From contig WTGD01000201.1 in the NCBI GenBank assembly GCA_011523725.1, forward strand, positions 1-13,231: 13,231 nt of DNA, written 5' to 3'. A program made the translations under genes and the position numbers. The DNA is from Nitrospinota bacterium. Lineage in GTDB: Bacteria > UBA8248. Numbering within the stretch: the first letter of the stretch is position 1; each line of letters opens with the position of its first letter. Below the pieces are notes generated by a model, which saw nothing but the letters and a program-made list of their open reading frames with translations, did no database searches and was not told where the DNA came from. This document shows positions 1 through 7,398 of the stretch, in pieces.

Positions 1-121
1 CATGCGGCCCTTGGCGTTACGTTTCCCTGTTCGGGTTGCGCGCCCGGTTCGGGCGGAATAACGGTCGCCAGGCGAGAAGGGCTTTTTCAAATGCTCCCCG
101 GGCGGGGCAGGGGGTCCGGCG

Positions 122-526
122 CGCATTTCCCCGCATTTGCCGCTCCGTCCCGAAGCCCGGGTTCGGGTATGGTCGATTCCGCCCGGGGAGGGCGAACCTT
201 CCCCGGTCGGGTTCGGCCACCGGGAGAGGAGGAGCGGCGGTTATGGGTTCCAGGAGGGCGAAGAAAATGAAAATAATTATATTTCCCGTAAAATTCGATA
301 AATTCACGGGGTTTTTCGATAAATTTCTGAAAAGTATTTTCCGCGCAAATGATTGTAATAAAAGGGATTACCATATAAATCTTAGCGTCTTGCACTCAGA
401 TCCAGCGTCAAAAAAAGTTTTCCGCCTCACGCGTATTTGCCCGCAGCAGCCCGCATTTCCTCTCGCGACGCGTAAAACCGCAAACCCTCCCTCCCCGGTC
501 GGGTTTGACCCACGCATTTCCCCGCA
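122..526. repeat. Two pairs of exact 14-nt repeats in the left intergenic region
   Basis: CGCATTTCCCCGCA occurs exactly at 122-135 and 513-526. TCCCCGGTCGGGTT occurs exactly at 200-213 and 492-505. Diverged relatives of the first motif (GTATTTGCCCGCA, CCCGCATTTCC) lie at about 430-460. The two motifs are in opposite order in the two copies, so this is not a simple tandem duplication. It resembles a degenerate family of dispersed extragenic repeats. The identity is seen directly; any function is unknown. Confidence 0.5.
294..325. repeat. Direct repeat TTCGATAAATT, 21-nt period
   Basis: The 11-mer TTCGATAAATT occurs at 294-304 and 315-325, start to start 21 nt, about two helical turns. It lies in the AT-rich island of an otherwise GC-rich stretch. 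That spacing would put two protein-binding sites on the same face of the helix, so it may be an operator, but no adjacent gene start in this window explains it. Confidence 0.35.
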
Positions 527-610
527 ACCGCCCGCATCTGCTCACCGGCGGGGCTTCGGTTCCACCCGCCTGATGCGGGGGCTTGTTCAACACCCCCCCA
601 GGGAGAGGGG

Positions 611-637
611 CGTTCCGTTCGGACTGATGAACGAACG
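611..637. other. Hairpin just downstream of the dsbA-like gene
   Basis: CGTTCCGTTC (611-620) and GAACGAACG (629-637) can form a 9-bp stem with one bulged C around an 8-nt loop. It lies about 18 nt past the stop codon of the minus-strand dsbA-like gene. There is no U-tract after it in the transcript, so it is at best a weak terminator or a 3'-end stabilising structure. Confidence 0.35.
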
Positions 638-655
638 AGGCGCCGGGGGCGCGAA

Positions 656-1288
656 TCAGCTCTCTTCTTTTTCCTTCTCGATCCGTTCCTGCTTCACGCG
701 CGCGACTTCGGCCTTCACGTCGTCGATGACGTCTGTCCCCCAGAAAAGTTTTCCCTCCACCACGAACGTGGGGATTCCGAAGATGCCCAAACCTTTCCCC
801 TGCGCGCGCTGGCTGTGGAGCGCGCCGATGTAGCGTTCCTCGGCGATGGCGGTCTTGATTTCCTCACCGTCGAGGCCGACCTCCTCGCCGAGCCCGGCGA
901 TGACGTCCAAGTCCTCTAAGTCCAGGTCGTCCTCCCAGCGGGCCTTGTAGCAGCGATCCCGGAATTCCTTGAACTTTCCCTTGTCCCGTGCGTAATAGGT
1001 AGCCATGTGGAGGTTGGTGGTGCGGTAGTCGCCTCCCGCCACCCGGATGGGTACGTTGTACTTCTCGGCGAGAGGTTTGTGGTTGTTTTCGTAATTATCC
1101 TGCTTCTGCTCCGGCGAGTAGCCGGCGAACTCCTGGCCGGGAGGTCTCCCCTCCCAACTCACCCACTCGACGACGACGTCGGGGTCTTCTTCAATCACGG
1201 GCGTGCCACCCACGGTGGCGACATAGCAGAAAGGTCATGTGTAATCCGAGTATTTCACCACAACGATCGGTTCTTTCAGCTCACTCAT
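656..1288 (-). CDS. DsbA/FrnE-like selenoprotein with a UPFC active site (Sec18)
   Basis: A 210-residue thioredoxin-fold oxidoreductase of the DsbA superfamily (FrnE / 2-hydroxychromene-2-carboxylate isomerase branch), expected to catalyse dithiol/disulfide or related redox chemistry. The frame starts at ATG 1288 with a good GGAGG seven bases upstream. It encodes the first strand (IVVVKYSDYT) and then meets an in-frame TGA at codon 18 (1235-1237), giving SDYT-U-PFCY. Cysteine is expected exactly there, as CPFC. The rest of the fold follows without a break: a helical insert at about 50-140, then GIFGIPTFVV with the cis-proline loop typical of the family, then a charged C-terminal tail. Length fits the family (about 190-220) only if the UGA is read through. 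An internal GTG start at 1213 would remove strand 1 and the active site and has no good ribosome site. No signal peptide is seen, so it is probably cytoplasmic. It lies 77 bases downstream of metX on the same strand, so co-transcription is likely. A nonsense mutation is the main alternative. Confidence 0.87.
1202..1223 (-). promoter_or_regulatory. Bacterial SECIS-like hairpin downstream of UGA18
   Basis: Inside the coding sequence, on the sense (minus) strand, GCCACC pairs perfectly with GGTGGC around the loop GTG. Beyond a bulged C, the stem extends by UGU with ACG (one G-U pair). The apical loop begins 21 nt after the UGA and its first base is G. Both match the known bacterial SECIS pattern (about 16-37 nt from UGA to the apical loop, and a G among the first two loop bases), where SelB and tRNA-Sec are recruited. 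The three-base loop is tight and may open by one pair. Confidence 0.7.
1235..1237 (-). other. UGA recoding site (Sec18)
   Basis: In-frame TGA in the dsbA-like gene. It takes the first position of the CxxC motif, leaving Cys21 as partner, so the motif is UPFC. The base after it is C (UGAC), a context often permissive for readthrough. A SECIS-like hairpin follows. The reading as selenocysteine is inferred from position and structure. Confidence 0.8.
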
Positions 1289-1365
1289 GGGGTTGCCTCC
1301 GTCTGGTTTGCAACGAATCTCTCGAGTATACCGTTGAGTATGTATCCAGGCAGCAGTTTTCTGGT

Positions 1366-2802
1366 TTATACCACTTCGGCGCGGTCGTGGTCGATGGCGT
1401 CATGCCCCCCGGGGTCGACCCACACCCCCATATTGCGCAGTTCCGTGACCGCTTGCGCGATTTCCTCCTCGTTGCCATCAAATTCGCATACCTGCCAGCC
1501 CGATTGGGCATCCAACTCACTCCGCATGATGTTGATGGAAAACGAGTATTTTCGGCCGAGTTCCCACAAGATGGGTTTCTGCACGAGATGACCCGGCACG
1601 GAGAGGACCAGCCGCTTGCAGCCCCGGGGTATGGGAGCGGCGCCTATGCCGATCGGGCCGCCATTTTCGAGCCTTTGGAGAAAGCCGCCGACGATTTCGG
1701 TGAGCTTGTCGTATTGCACCAGAAAAGCATCGTGCCCGTAGGTGGATTCCACCGTGTGCAACTCCACTTCATGCCTGAGTTTCTGGAGAATTTGAGCGAT
1801 CTCCATGCTTCGCTCCGGCGGGAAGAGCCAGTCGGATATGAAGCATACGAGCAGGCATCTGGTTTTCAGCCGCGAGAGCGACGCCTCGAGGCTCTCGAAA
1901 CCCAGGGAAGCGTCGTATAAGTCCATCATGCGGGAGATATACAGATACGAATTGGCGTCGAAGCGATCAACGAATTTATCCCCTTGATGATCGAGGTAAC
2001 TCTCCACCTCGAAGCGCGAGGCGATATCGTCCAGCATTTTGTCCTTATCCCTGATTTCGCGGCCGAATTTCTCCCACATGATTCCTTTGCTCAGATAGGT
2101 GATGTGGGCCAGCATGCGCGCTGCGCTCAGACCTTTGCGTGGTCCCCGGCCGGCGGCGTAGTCGCCGTCGTTCCAGTCGCCGTCCGCCGTGATGGCTCTG
2201 CGGGCGATTTTGTCCCATGCGATTCCCATCGGGTCGAGACGCGCGGCTCCCGCGACCGGGATGACGGAGTCGCAAAAATCGCTGTAGCGCAGGCCCCATT
2301 CCAGGGTTTGCATCCCGGCGAGCGAGCCGCCGATGACCGTTTTGAGGCGTCTGACGCCCAGATGGTCGAGAAGCAGTTTGTGGACGCGAACCGTGTCCTC
2401 CACCGTGGTGACGGGAAAATCGGCGTTGTAGGCTCTGCCCGTGGCGGGATTGATCGAAGTAGGTCCCGTGGTGCCTGAACAGCCCCCCAGGTTGTTCGAG
2501 GAGACGACGAAGTATTTTCGGGTATCGATGGCCTTTCCGGGGCCGATCATCGGGTCCCACCAGCCCGGGCGCGGGTCGTCCGGGTTGTGGAAGCCGGCTG
2601 CGTGCGCGTCGCCCGTAAGCGCATGGATGACCAGAACGGCGTTATCGGCGCCGGGGGAGAGTTCGCCGTATGTTTCATAGGCAATCTGGACTTCGGGCAA
2701 TGTTTCGCCGGAGTCGGTCCGGAACGGCTCGGGAAGAGTGATGGTGCGTGTTTTCGTGAGGCCGACGGAACCGGGATCTTGCGGGGAATTTTTTTGATTC
2801 AT
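1366..2802 (-). CDS. metX: Homoserine O-acyltransferase MetX with C-terminal NIL domain
   Basis: An alpha/beta-hydrolase enzyme that acylates homoserine, most likely with acetyl-CoA, to start methionine synthesis by direct sulfhydrylation; succinyl specificity cannot be excluded. Residues 1-380 are a full MetX. They contain the early NAVLVIHALTGDAHA block, the nucleophile elbow GGSLAGM (Ser160), Asp324 in SDWLFPP and His357 in YGHDAF, which form the Ser-Asp-His triad. MetX proteins usually end near there. This one continues with about 70 more residues (about 395-465) that look like a NIL domain, the ligand-binding domain at the end of the methionine ABC transporter ATPase MetN. I chose the ATG at 2802 (478 residues). 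An in-frame TTG nine codons upstream is possible but adds no family sequence. The ribosome site is weak (AAGGA, about 13 bases away). The dsbA-like gene follows on the same strand. No metY is visible next to it. Confidence 0.93.
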   Translation of the reverse strand: MNQKNSPQDPGSVGLTKTRTITLPEPFRTDSGETLPEVQIAYETYGELSPGADNAVLVIHALTGDAHAAGFHNPDDPRPGWWDPMIGPGKAIDTRKYFVVSSNNLGGCSGTTGPTSINPATGRAYNADFPVTTVEDTVRVHKLLLDHLGVRRLKTVIGGSLAGMQTLEWGLRYSDFCDSVIPVAGAARLDPMGIAWDKIARRAITADGDWNDGDYAAGRGPRKGLSAARMLAHITYLSKGIMWEKFGREIRDKDKMLDDIASRFEVESYLDHQGDKFVDRFDANSYLYISRMMDLYDASLGFESLEASLSRLKTRCLLVCFISDWLFPPERSMEIAQILQKLRHEVELHTVESTYGHDAFLVQYDKLTEIVGGFLQRLENGGPIGIGAAPIPRGCKRLVLSVPGHLVQKPILWELGRKYSFSINIMRSELDAQSGWQVCEFDGNEEEIAQAVTELRNMGVWVDPGGHDAIDHDRAEVV

Positions 2803-2856
2803 GATTTGGCGCGATTTCCTTATTTCCAAGACAAGAATATATACTGACTTGTAGCA

Positions 2857-2885
2857 AAATTATGTGTTTTGACACTCTTGTTCAA
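2857..2885 (-). promoter_or_regulatory. Candidate sigma70 promoter for metX
   Basis: On the minus strand, TTGAAC (2885-2880) is separated by exactly 17 nt from TAATTT (2862-2857). Transcription would begin near 2850, leaving a leader of about 50 nt before the ATG at 2802. That is too short for a SAM riboswitch, and none is visible. The identification rests on hexamer similarity and position only. Confidence 0.4.
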
Positions 2886-2898
2886 GTGGGTGTTACAT
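2869..2898 (+). promoter_or_regulatory. Candidate promoter for the DUF3891-hpn operon
   Basis: TTGACA (2869-2874), an 18-nt gap and TTACAT (2893-2898). The -35 is a perfect consensus match; the -10 is moderate. It overlaps the opposite-strand metX promoter candidate, so the two could compete. A leader of about 125 nt would precede the start at 3032. Confidence 0.3.
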
Positions 2899-2942
2899 TT
2901 GCTTGTTTTTTCTTGTTTGCCGCCATGTTGGTTGTTACATTT
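2891..2942. repeat. Direct repeat TGTTACATTT in the divergent promoter region
   Basis: TGTTACATTT is found at 2891-2900 and 2933-2942, 42 nt apart start to start (four helical turns). Both copies are preceded by GG. The first overlaps the candidate -10 for the rightward operon. This is compatible with paired regulator sites, but no known operator is recognised. Confidence 0.35.
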
Positions 2943-3031
2943 TTCATCAGCGAAATAAAATACTTCTGGGTCATGGACTTGGAGATTCAACGGATTGGGA
3001 ACGTATTCTCCGCCGTTTTCTGGTGTTTCAA

Positions 3032-3844
3032 ATGATAGTTTGTCCACGAGATAACCATGTTCGCCTCATCAGCCAGCATGACCACGCCCGAGCCGCAGGC
3101 ACGATTGCGCGAAACTGGATAGGTATTGAATCGCTTCCCTCACCGCCGGATGAACTCAGAGAGAAAGTTTTGTTCGCCATCGACAACCATGATGTTGGAT
3201 GGTGCCGCTCGGACGCTACCCCGAGGTGGGATGAAATGACGAAACTGCCCTATAGTTTTTTCGGCATAACGGCGGACAAGGCGGTGGAAATATGGTCGGA
3301 GGGCATTGATGCCTGCGCGTCTTTTCATCCGTTTTCGGGTTGTCTTGTCAGCCTGCACTTTTCTTCGCTCGCCTCAGGAGGAAGGAGGGGCGCGCCATTT
3401 GAGGTGTCCAAGGTACTTAATGGGTTCATTCACGCTGAATCAAAAAGGCAGGAAGAGTTGGACGCCCTCATCGAGCCGAGGCACAAAGACGCGATTGAAA
3501 ACTCCGTGTCTTTGCTCAGGGTTTGCGATACGCTATCACTCTTGGCGTGCCGGGCGCCGGAAATCACCCCGCCCGATGACGACGTCCATCCCTTGACGCA
3601 GAGTGGCTTGAAAGTGAAAACGGCCAACATGGACGATCTGGAAATATCTCCGTGGCCGTTTTCCGAGGATTCGATAAAGCTTCGGATGCCGGGATTGGTC
3701 CTCCCGGGCGAGTGTTTCGCGAATGAAAAAGAACTAGCCGAGGCGTTGCCCCTGGCGGAACCCATTGTATTTTCAAGTGTTCTCAGGTGCTTGTCGAAGT
3801 ATGCGGAAACCGATTCCCCTCAGGATGGAACTCGTGGAGCTTGA
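3032..3844 (+). CDS. DUF3891 family protein
   Basis: A 270-residue protein of the uncharacterised DUF3891 family; its biochemical role is unknown. The N-terminus MIVCPRDNHVRLISQHDHAR has the family's opening pattern, with QHDH at 15-18. A second conserved block is the HD-like NHDVGW at 52-57, and a further histidine-rich stretch (SFHPFSGCLVSLHF) spans 97-110. Conserved His and Asp clusters suggest a metal site and an HD-like all-helical fold, but that is inference. No signal peptide or membrane segment is seen. The frame is open upstream to 2903, but family similarity begins at the ATG at 3032; there is no clear ribosome site there. The stop TGA abuts the ATG of the Nudix-HpnC-HpnD gene, so the two are probably translationally coupled. 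A link to squalene or hopanoid synthesis is suggested only by position. Confidence 0.8.
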   Translation: MIVCPRDNHVRLISQHDHARAAGTIARNWIGIESLPSPPDELREKVLFAIDNHDVGWCRSDATPRWDEMTKLPYSFFGITADKAVEIWSEGIDACASFHPFSGCLVSLHFSSLASGGRRGAPFEVSKVLNGFIHAESKRQEELDALIEPRHKDAIENSVSLLRVCDTLSLLACRAPEITPPDDDVHPLTQSGLKVKTANMDDLEISPWPFSEDSIKLRMPGLVLPGECFANEKELAEALPLAEPIVFSSVLRCLSKYAETDSPQDGTRGA

Positions 3845-6004
3845 ATGAAGAGCGAAGCCGCCGCTTTGGAGTTGAACGTCGCCGCCGGGATTGTCCGGCA
3901 TGAAGGGCACATTCTTGTTTGTCAGCGTCCCGAGGGTGGACATATGCCGGGTTTTTGGGAGTTTCCCGGCGGTAAAATCAAGGATGGTGAGAACCCACAG
4001 GAAGCATTGCGCCGCGAGATTTGTGAGGAACTCGGAATCGAGGTGGGTGTGGGTCGTCTCTATTGGGAGACCCGCCATCGTTATCCTGATAGAGACGTTT
4101 ATCTGCGCTTTTATGATTGCGAATGGAAAAGCGGTACGGCGAAGAATTTGGGAGTGGCGGAGCATGCATGGGTGCATCCTTCCTCACTGGGGGATTTTAA
4201 TTTCCTGCCGGCGGATGCGCGGTTGATAGAATCTCTCATGAATGACGAGGAAATACGGGATTCGGGTGAAGAGGCGACATCCGTCTCGGAGGCTGATTTA
4301 AGTGCCGCTTACGATACCTGCATGAAAATCGTAGTTGGCCACTACGAAAACTTTCCGGTCGCCTCGAAGTTGTTGCCGGCGAAGATAAGGCCGCATGTCG
4401 CCGCGGTATATGCATTCGCCAGAGGCGCCGATGATATCGCGGATACGACCGGGCCCGTCGATGAGCGCCTTGCACGTCTCGATGAATGGGAAGAAAAACT
4501 CGTAGCGGCCGCGCGGGGAGTCGCCGAAACGGACGTTTTCATTGCGCTTTCCGACACGATTCAGAAATTCGATTTGCCATTGCGGCCTTTTCGGGATCTG
4601 CTCTCGGCGTTCAGACAAGACGTCACGGTTCTCCGGTATCCGAACTATGAAGCCCTGCTCGATTATTGCCGCCGCTCGGCGGATCCCGTCGGACGAATCG
4701 TTCTCATGCTGCACGGGATACGCGATGAAGAGGCCCTTCGCGCCTCGGACGCCATTTGCACGGCCTTGCAGATTGCGAATCACTTACAAGACGTGAAAGA
4801 AGACGCCGAACGGGGCATCGTCTACATGCCGCAGGATGAGATGAAACGATTCGCCGTCTCCGAGGATGATTTGCTTGCAGATGTGGCGACGCCTCAATTG
4901 CGCGCGTTCCTGGTTTTTCAGATAAAGAGGACAAAGCGTCTCTTCGGGCAGGGTTTGCCTCTTTTGTACCGCACCCGCGGCGCATTGGGCCGTGAGCTTC
5001 GTGCGATTTGGCGCGGCGGGGTTGCGGCGCTGGACGCTATTTCCCGTGCGGAATGGAACGTCTGCGCGGGTTCGCCGCTTTTGAATGGCCGGGATAAGGC
5101 CAACTCGTTGCTCGCTGCCTTTCGCCCGGTCTGGCGACTCGAATCCAACGTGGATCGGCATGCCGAAGAGGAGTTGAACCGTGCATACTGCCGCTGGTTC
5201 ATTCGCGCGAGCCGGTCGAATTTTTATCTCTCTTTTTTCAGTCTGCCTGCAGAGAAAAGGCGCGCCATCATGGCGGTTTACGCGTATTGTCGTATGGCCG
5301 ACGACATCGCCGATGAGCCGGGCGAGGTATCCGGCAAAAGAGCCTCGTTGCATGAGTGGAAGGAGGCGTTGAATCAGTTGAGCGATGAGGACCCGCCTCA
5401 CCCGATAATCGGGGAACTCGCGTGGGCGTCGCGAAAATATGACCTGCCGCCGGAGCATCTTCGGGCGATCTGTGACGGTGTGGCCATGGATTTGGAGGAA
5501 AGTCGGTTTGAAGGTTTATCGGACCTTGAAAATTATTGCGACAAGGTGGCGTCTGCCGTAGGGCTGTCGTGCCTGGGTATCTTTGGCGCAAAATCGGAAT
5601 TCGCCAAAGACTACGCCGTTTGTTTGGGAAGAGCGCTGCAGATGACGAACATTTTGAGAGATGTCTGGGAGGATGCCGAGGAAGGGCGCTTTTATATTCC
5701 GCGAAGCGAAATGAAGAAATATGGAGTAACGGTCTCCGATTTGAGAGATAAAAATGATACTTCCCAGGTTCTAAGTCTTCTTCGGTTTTTTGCGGGTCGG
5801 ACGCATGAGTATTACGAACGAGCGAATGAGGCCTTGCGCCATGAGAAAAAAGAGAACCTTCTTCCCGCCAGAATCATGGGCCGAATATACGGAAGGCTTC
5901 TGAGTGAGATGGAAGAGAATCATTTTCGGCACATGGATTATCGCCCCTCATTGACGGCTGGGAAAAAGCTGCAAGAAGCGCTTCGCTGTTTTCTGGAAGC
6001 GTAA
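3845..6004 (+). CDS. hpnC/hpnD: Nudix hydrolase - HpnC - HpnD triple fusion (squalene synthesis)
   Basis: One uninterrupted 719-residue frame holds three enzymes. Residues 1-135 are a MutT-like Nudix hydrolase with a perfect Nudix box from Gly43 to Ile65 (GX5EX7REUXEEXGU, with REICEELGI at its end). After a short acidic linker, about 150-430 is an HpnC-type prenyl synthase with the Asp-rich motifs DDIAD (196-200) and DVKED (316-320). About 440-719 is an HpnD-type synthase with DDIAD (486-490) and DVWED (606-610). In the known route HpnD joins two farnesyl diphosphates into presqualene diphosphate and HpnC converts this to hydroxysqualene. Both sets of metal-diphosphate motifs are intact, so both halves look active. 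The enzymes are usually separate proteins of about 280 residues. The Nudix part could hydrolyse a diphosphate or a damaged nucleotide; its substrate is unknown. GGAG (3836-3839) precedes the ATG. I see no good internal start before the HpnC part, so the fusion appears real. HpnE follows immediately. Confidence 0.92.
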   Translation: MKSEAAALELNVAAGIVRHEGHILVCQRPEGGHMPGFWEFPGGKIKDGENPQEALRREICEELGIEVGVGRLYWETRHRYPDRDVYLRFYDCEWKSGTAKNLGVAEHAWVHPSSLGDFNFLPADARLIESLMNDEEIRDSGEEATSVSEADLSAAYDTCMKIVVGHYENFPVASKLLPAKIRPHVAAVYAFARGADDIADTTGPVDERLARLDEWEEKLVAAARGVAETDVFIALSDTIQKFDLPLRPFRDLLSAFRQDVTVLRYPNYEALLDYCRRSADPVGRIVLMLHGIRDEEALRASDAICTALQIANHLQDVKEDAERGIVYMPQDEMKRFAVSEDDLLADVATPQLRAFLVFQIKRTKRLFGQGLPLLYRTRGALGRELRAIWRGGVAALDAISRAEWNVCAGSPLLNGRDKANSLLAAFRPVWRLESNVDRHAEEELNRAYCRWFIRASRSNFYLSFFSLPAEKRRAIMAVYAYCRMADDIADEPGEVSGKRASLHEWKEALNQLSDEDPPHPIIGELAWASRKYDLPPEHLRAICDGVAMDLEESRFEGLSDLENYCDKVASAVGLSCLGIFGAKSEFAKDYAVCLGRALQMTNILRDVWEDAEEGRFYIPRSEMKKYGVTVSDLRDKNDTSQVLSLLRFFAGRTHEYYERANEALRHEKKENLLPARIMGRIYGRLLSEMEENHFRHMDYRPSLTAGKKLQEALRCFLEA

Positions 6005-7360
6005 ATGTCTGAGCTGGGCGGATTCGAGCGACCGGTTGTCATCGTCGGAGGCGGCGCCGCAGGGCTGTCCGCCGCTTTGCGCCTCGCCGAATCCGGCATC
6101 AAGGTTATTCTGCTCGAGGCGGGGAAGTTTCTCGGCGGCCGGGCGCGCAGTTTCATACACTCACCTACCGGTCTGGAGTTGGATTGGGGTCCGCATTTGT
6201 TCATGGCGGCCAATCCGGCGTTGCGCTCATTGCTGGAGAGAGTTGGCGCCGCGGATGATGTTTCGTTCTCACCTTCCCTGGAAGTGAGCTACCGGATTCG
6301 GGAAGCGGATTCGGCTAGACGCACGCAATTGTCATTTCCAGAGGACGGAGGAGTTTTGGCGCAACTCCGGGGCTTGCTTGAATGGCGAGGCCCCCGCTTT
6401 TTTGGGAAATTGAATCTTCTGAAAGGCCTGTCGAGGATTATTTCCAAATCGAATGATGAAAACCCGGATGAATCCATGCGTGAAATGCTGGGGCGGCTGG
6501 GCCAGAAGGACGAAACGGTCCGCTGGTTTTGGGAGCCGTTTGCGCGCGCGGTGTTGAACTTGCCCCTGGAGCAGGGGAGTGCGGAGTTGTTCAAGGCGGT
6601 GATTCGGGAAGCCTTCGCCGATGGACCGAAAGGAGCCGCCTTGGGCGTGCCGATGAAGGCATTGGGTACGCTGTGGGCGAACCGAGCGGCTCAACGCATC
6701 CGGCGCCTCGGCGGAGAAGTGAGACTTCAGCAACCCGCAGTCGGTGTTGAGGTCAAAAATTCAATAATCGGCGGTGTGATTTTGAAAGAGCGCGATACCT
6801 TGCATGCGGCCGCAGTCATTTCCGCTGTGCCGCCCGACGCACTTGGCAGACTGCTGGGCGTAGAACTCGCTGGACGGGCGCCTTTTTCGAATCTGGAAAA
6901 ATTGCGCCCGGGGCCTATCGCCAGCGCATATTGCTGGCTGGAAGAGCCGGATGAGGGGCCTCCTTTCGAAGCGATTGTGAATGAGGAATGGGATTGGCTG
7001 TTTCGCCCGGAAGTCAGCAGCAAAGGCGTGAGAAACCTGGTGTGTCTGTTGGCCGGAGCGGAGGATTCCATCGCATCCGCAGAGAAGTCGACCATCGAGT
7101 CGTCTGCAAGAGATTGCCTGAAACGCATGATTCCCCGGAACCGTATTCGGGACATACTGGTGGTGCGGGAGCGTTCCGCGACCTGGGCGAACGGGGTGGC
7201 GGAGCAAAGATACCGGATAGATACGAAAACTCCGATAGAGGGCTTTTTTCTGGCGGGAGACTGGACTCGCACGGGCCTGCCGGCCACCGTAGAGGGTGCG
7301 GTGAGAAGCGGGGAAAATGCGGCACAGGCGGTTCTAGAGTATACCGAGGCCAGCGTGTAG
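6005..7360 (+). CDS. hpnE: Hydroxysqualene dehydroxylase HpnE
   Basis: A 451-residue FAD-dependent amine-oxidase-type oxidoreductase. In the HpnCDE pathway HpnE removes the hydroxyl of hydroxysqualene to give squalene, the precursor of hopanoids. The N-terminal Rossmann FAD motif is clear: VVIVGGGAAG (11-20), the ribose-binding Glu38 at the end of the second strand, then GGRARSF. The C-terminal FAD-contact segment FFLAGDWTRTGLPATVEGA begins near residue 414. Length matches the family (about 420-460). The ATG directly follows the TAA of the HpnC-HpnD fusion, and GGAAG in the preceding bases can act as ribosome site. That three steps of one pathway sit side by side supports the assignment over a generic phytoene-desaturase-like call. 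The gene converges on the cold-shock gene with 38 bases between stops and no clear terminator. Confidence 0.93.
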   Translation: MSELGGFERPVVIVGGGAAGLSAALRLAESGIKVILLEAGKFLGGRARSFIHSPTGLELDWGPHLFMAANPALRSLLERVGAADDVSFSPSLEVSYRIREADSARRTQLSFPEDGGVLAQLRGLLEWRGPRFFGKLNLLKGLSRIISKSNDENPDESMREMLGRLGQKDETVRWFWEPFARAVLNLPLEQGSAELFKAVIREAFADGPKGAALGVPMKALGTLWANRAAQRIRRLGGEVRLQQPAVGVEVKNSIIGGVILKERDTLHAAAVISAVPPDALGRLLGVELAGRAPFSNLEKLRPGPIASAYCWLEEPDEGPPFEAIVNEEWDWLFRPEVSSKGVRNLVCLLAGAEDSIASAEKSTIESSARDCLKRMIPRNRIRDILVVRERSATWANGVAEQRYRIDTKTPIEGFFLAGDWTRTGLPATVEGAVRSGENAAQAVLEYTEASV

Positions 7361-7398
7361 CTTTTACCCGTTGAGAAGTGCGATGATAGGGAGGAAAG

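Larger units (their letters stand above)
1..610. other. Long intergenic region, no supported gene
   Basis: I find no credible gene in this stretch. The long plus-strand frame through it encodes an Arg/Pro/Gly-rich string without domain-like pattern and runs on antisense into the dsbA-like gene, so it looks like a product of high GC content. The region is GC-rich at about 1-260 and 420-610, with an AT-rich island between about 265 and 420 that could hold a promoter. Short exact repeats are listed separately. I saw no tRNA-like cloverleaf, including no tRNA-Sec, and no CRISPR array. Part of the left edge could belong to a gene outside the window. Confidence 0.5.

Noticed and set aside
565..579. 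CCCGC-CTGAT-GCGGG hairpin as terminator
   Set aside because: Short 5-bp stem with no U-tract on either strand.
656..658. Terminal UGA of the dsbA-like gene as a further Sec codon
   Set aside because: It follows a charged tail at the expected family length; the extension is short, low-complexity and not redox-motif-like.
36..833. Long plus-strand open frame through the left intergenic region
   Set aside because: Low-complexity Arg/Pro-rich translation with no domain pattern; it runs antisense into the well-supported dsbA-like gene.
656..1213. dsbA-like gene starting at the internal GTG at 1213
   Set aside because: It would lose the first beta strand and the active-site motif and has no good ribosome site, while ATG 1288 has GGAGG at ideal spacing.
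2803..3031. SAM or other methionine riboswitch in front of metX
   Set aside because: I could not find the conserved helices of a SAM riboswitch on the minus strand, and the inferred leader is only about 50 nt.
2820..3047. 75-codon minus-strand frame upstream of metX
   Set aside because: GTG start without a ribosome site, overlaps promoter elements and the DUF3891 start, no recognisable family.
3842..3844. UGA between DUF3891 and the Nudix fusion as a third selenocysteine
   Set aside because: It is not at a conserved cysteine, no strong hairpin follows at SECIS distance, and an ATG with its own GGAG directly follows, so it is an ordinary stop.
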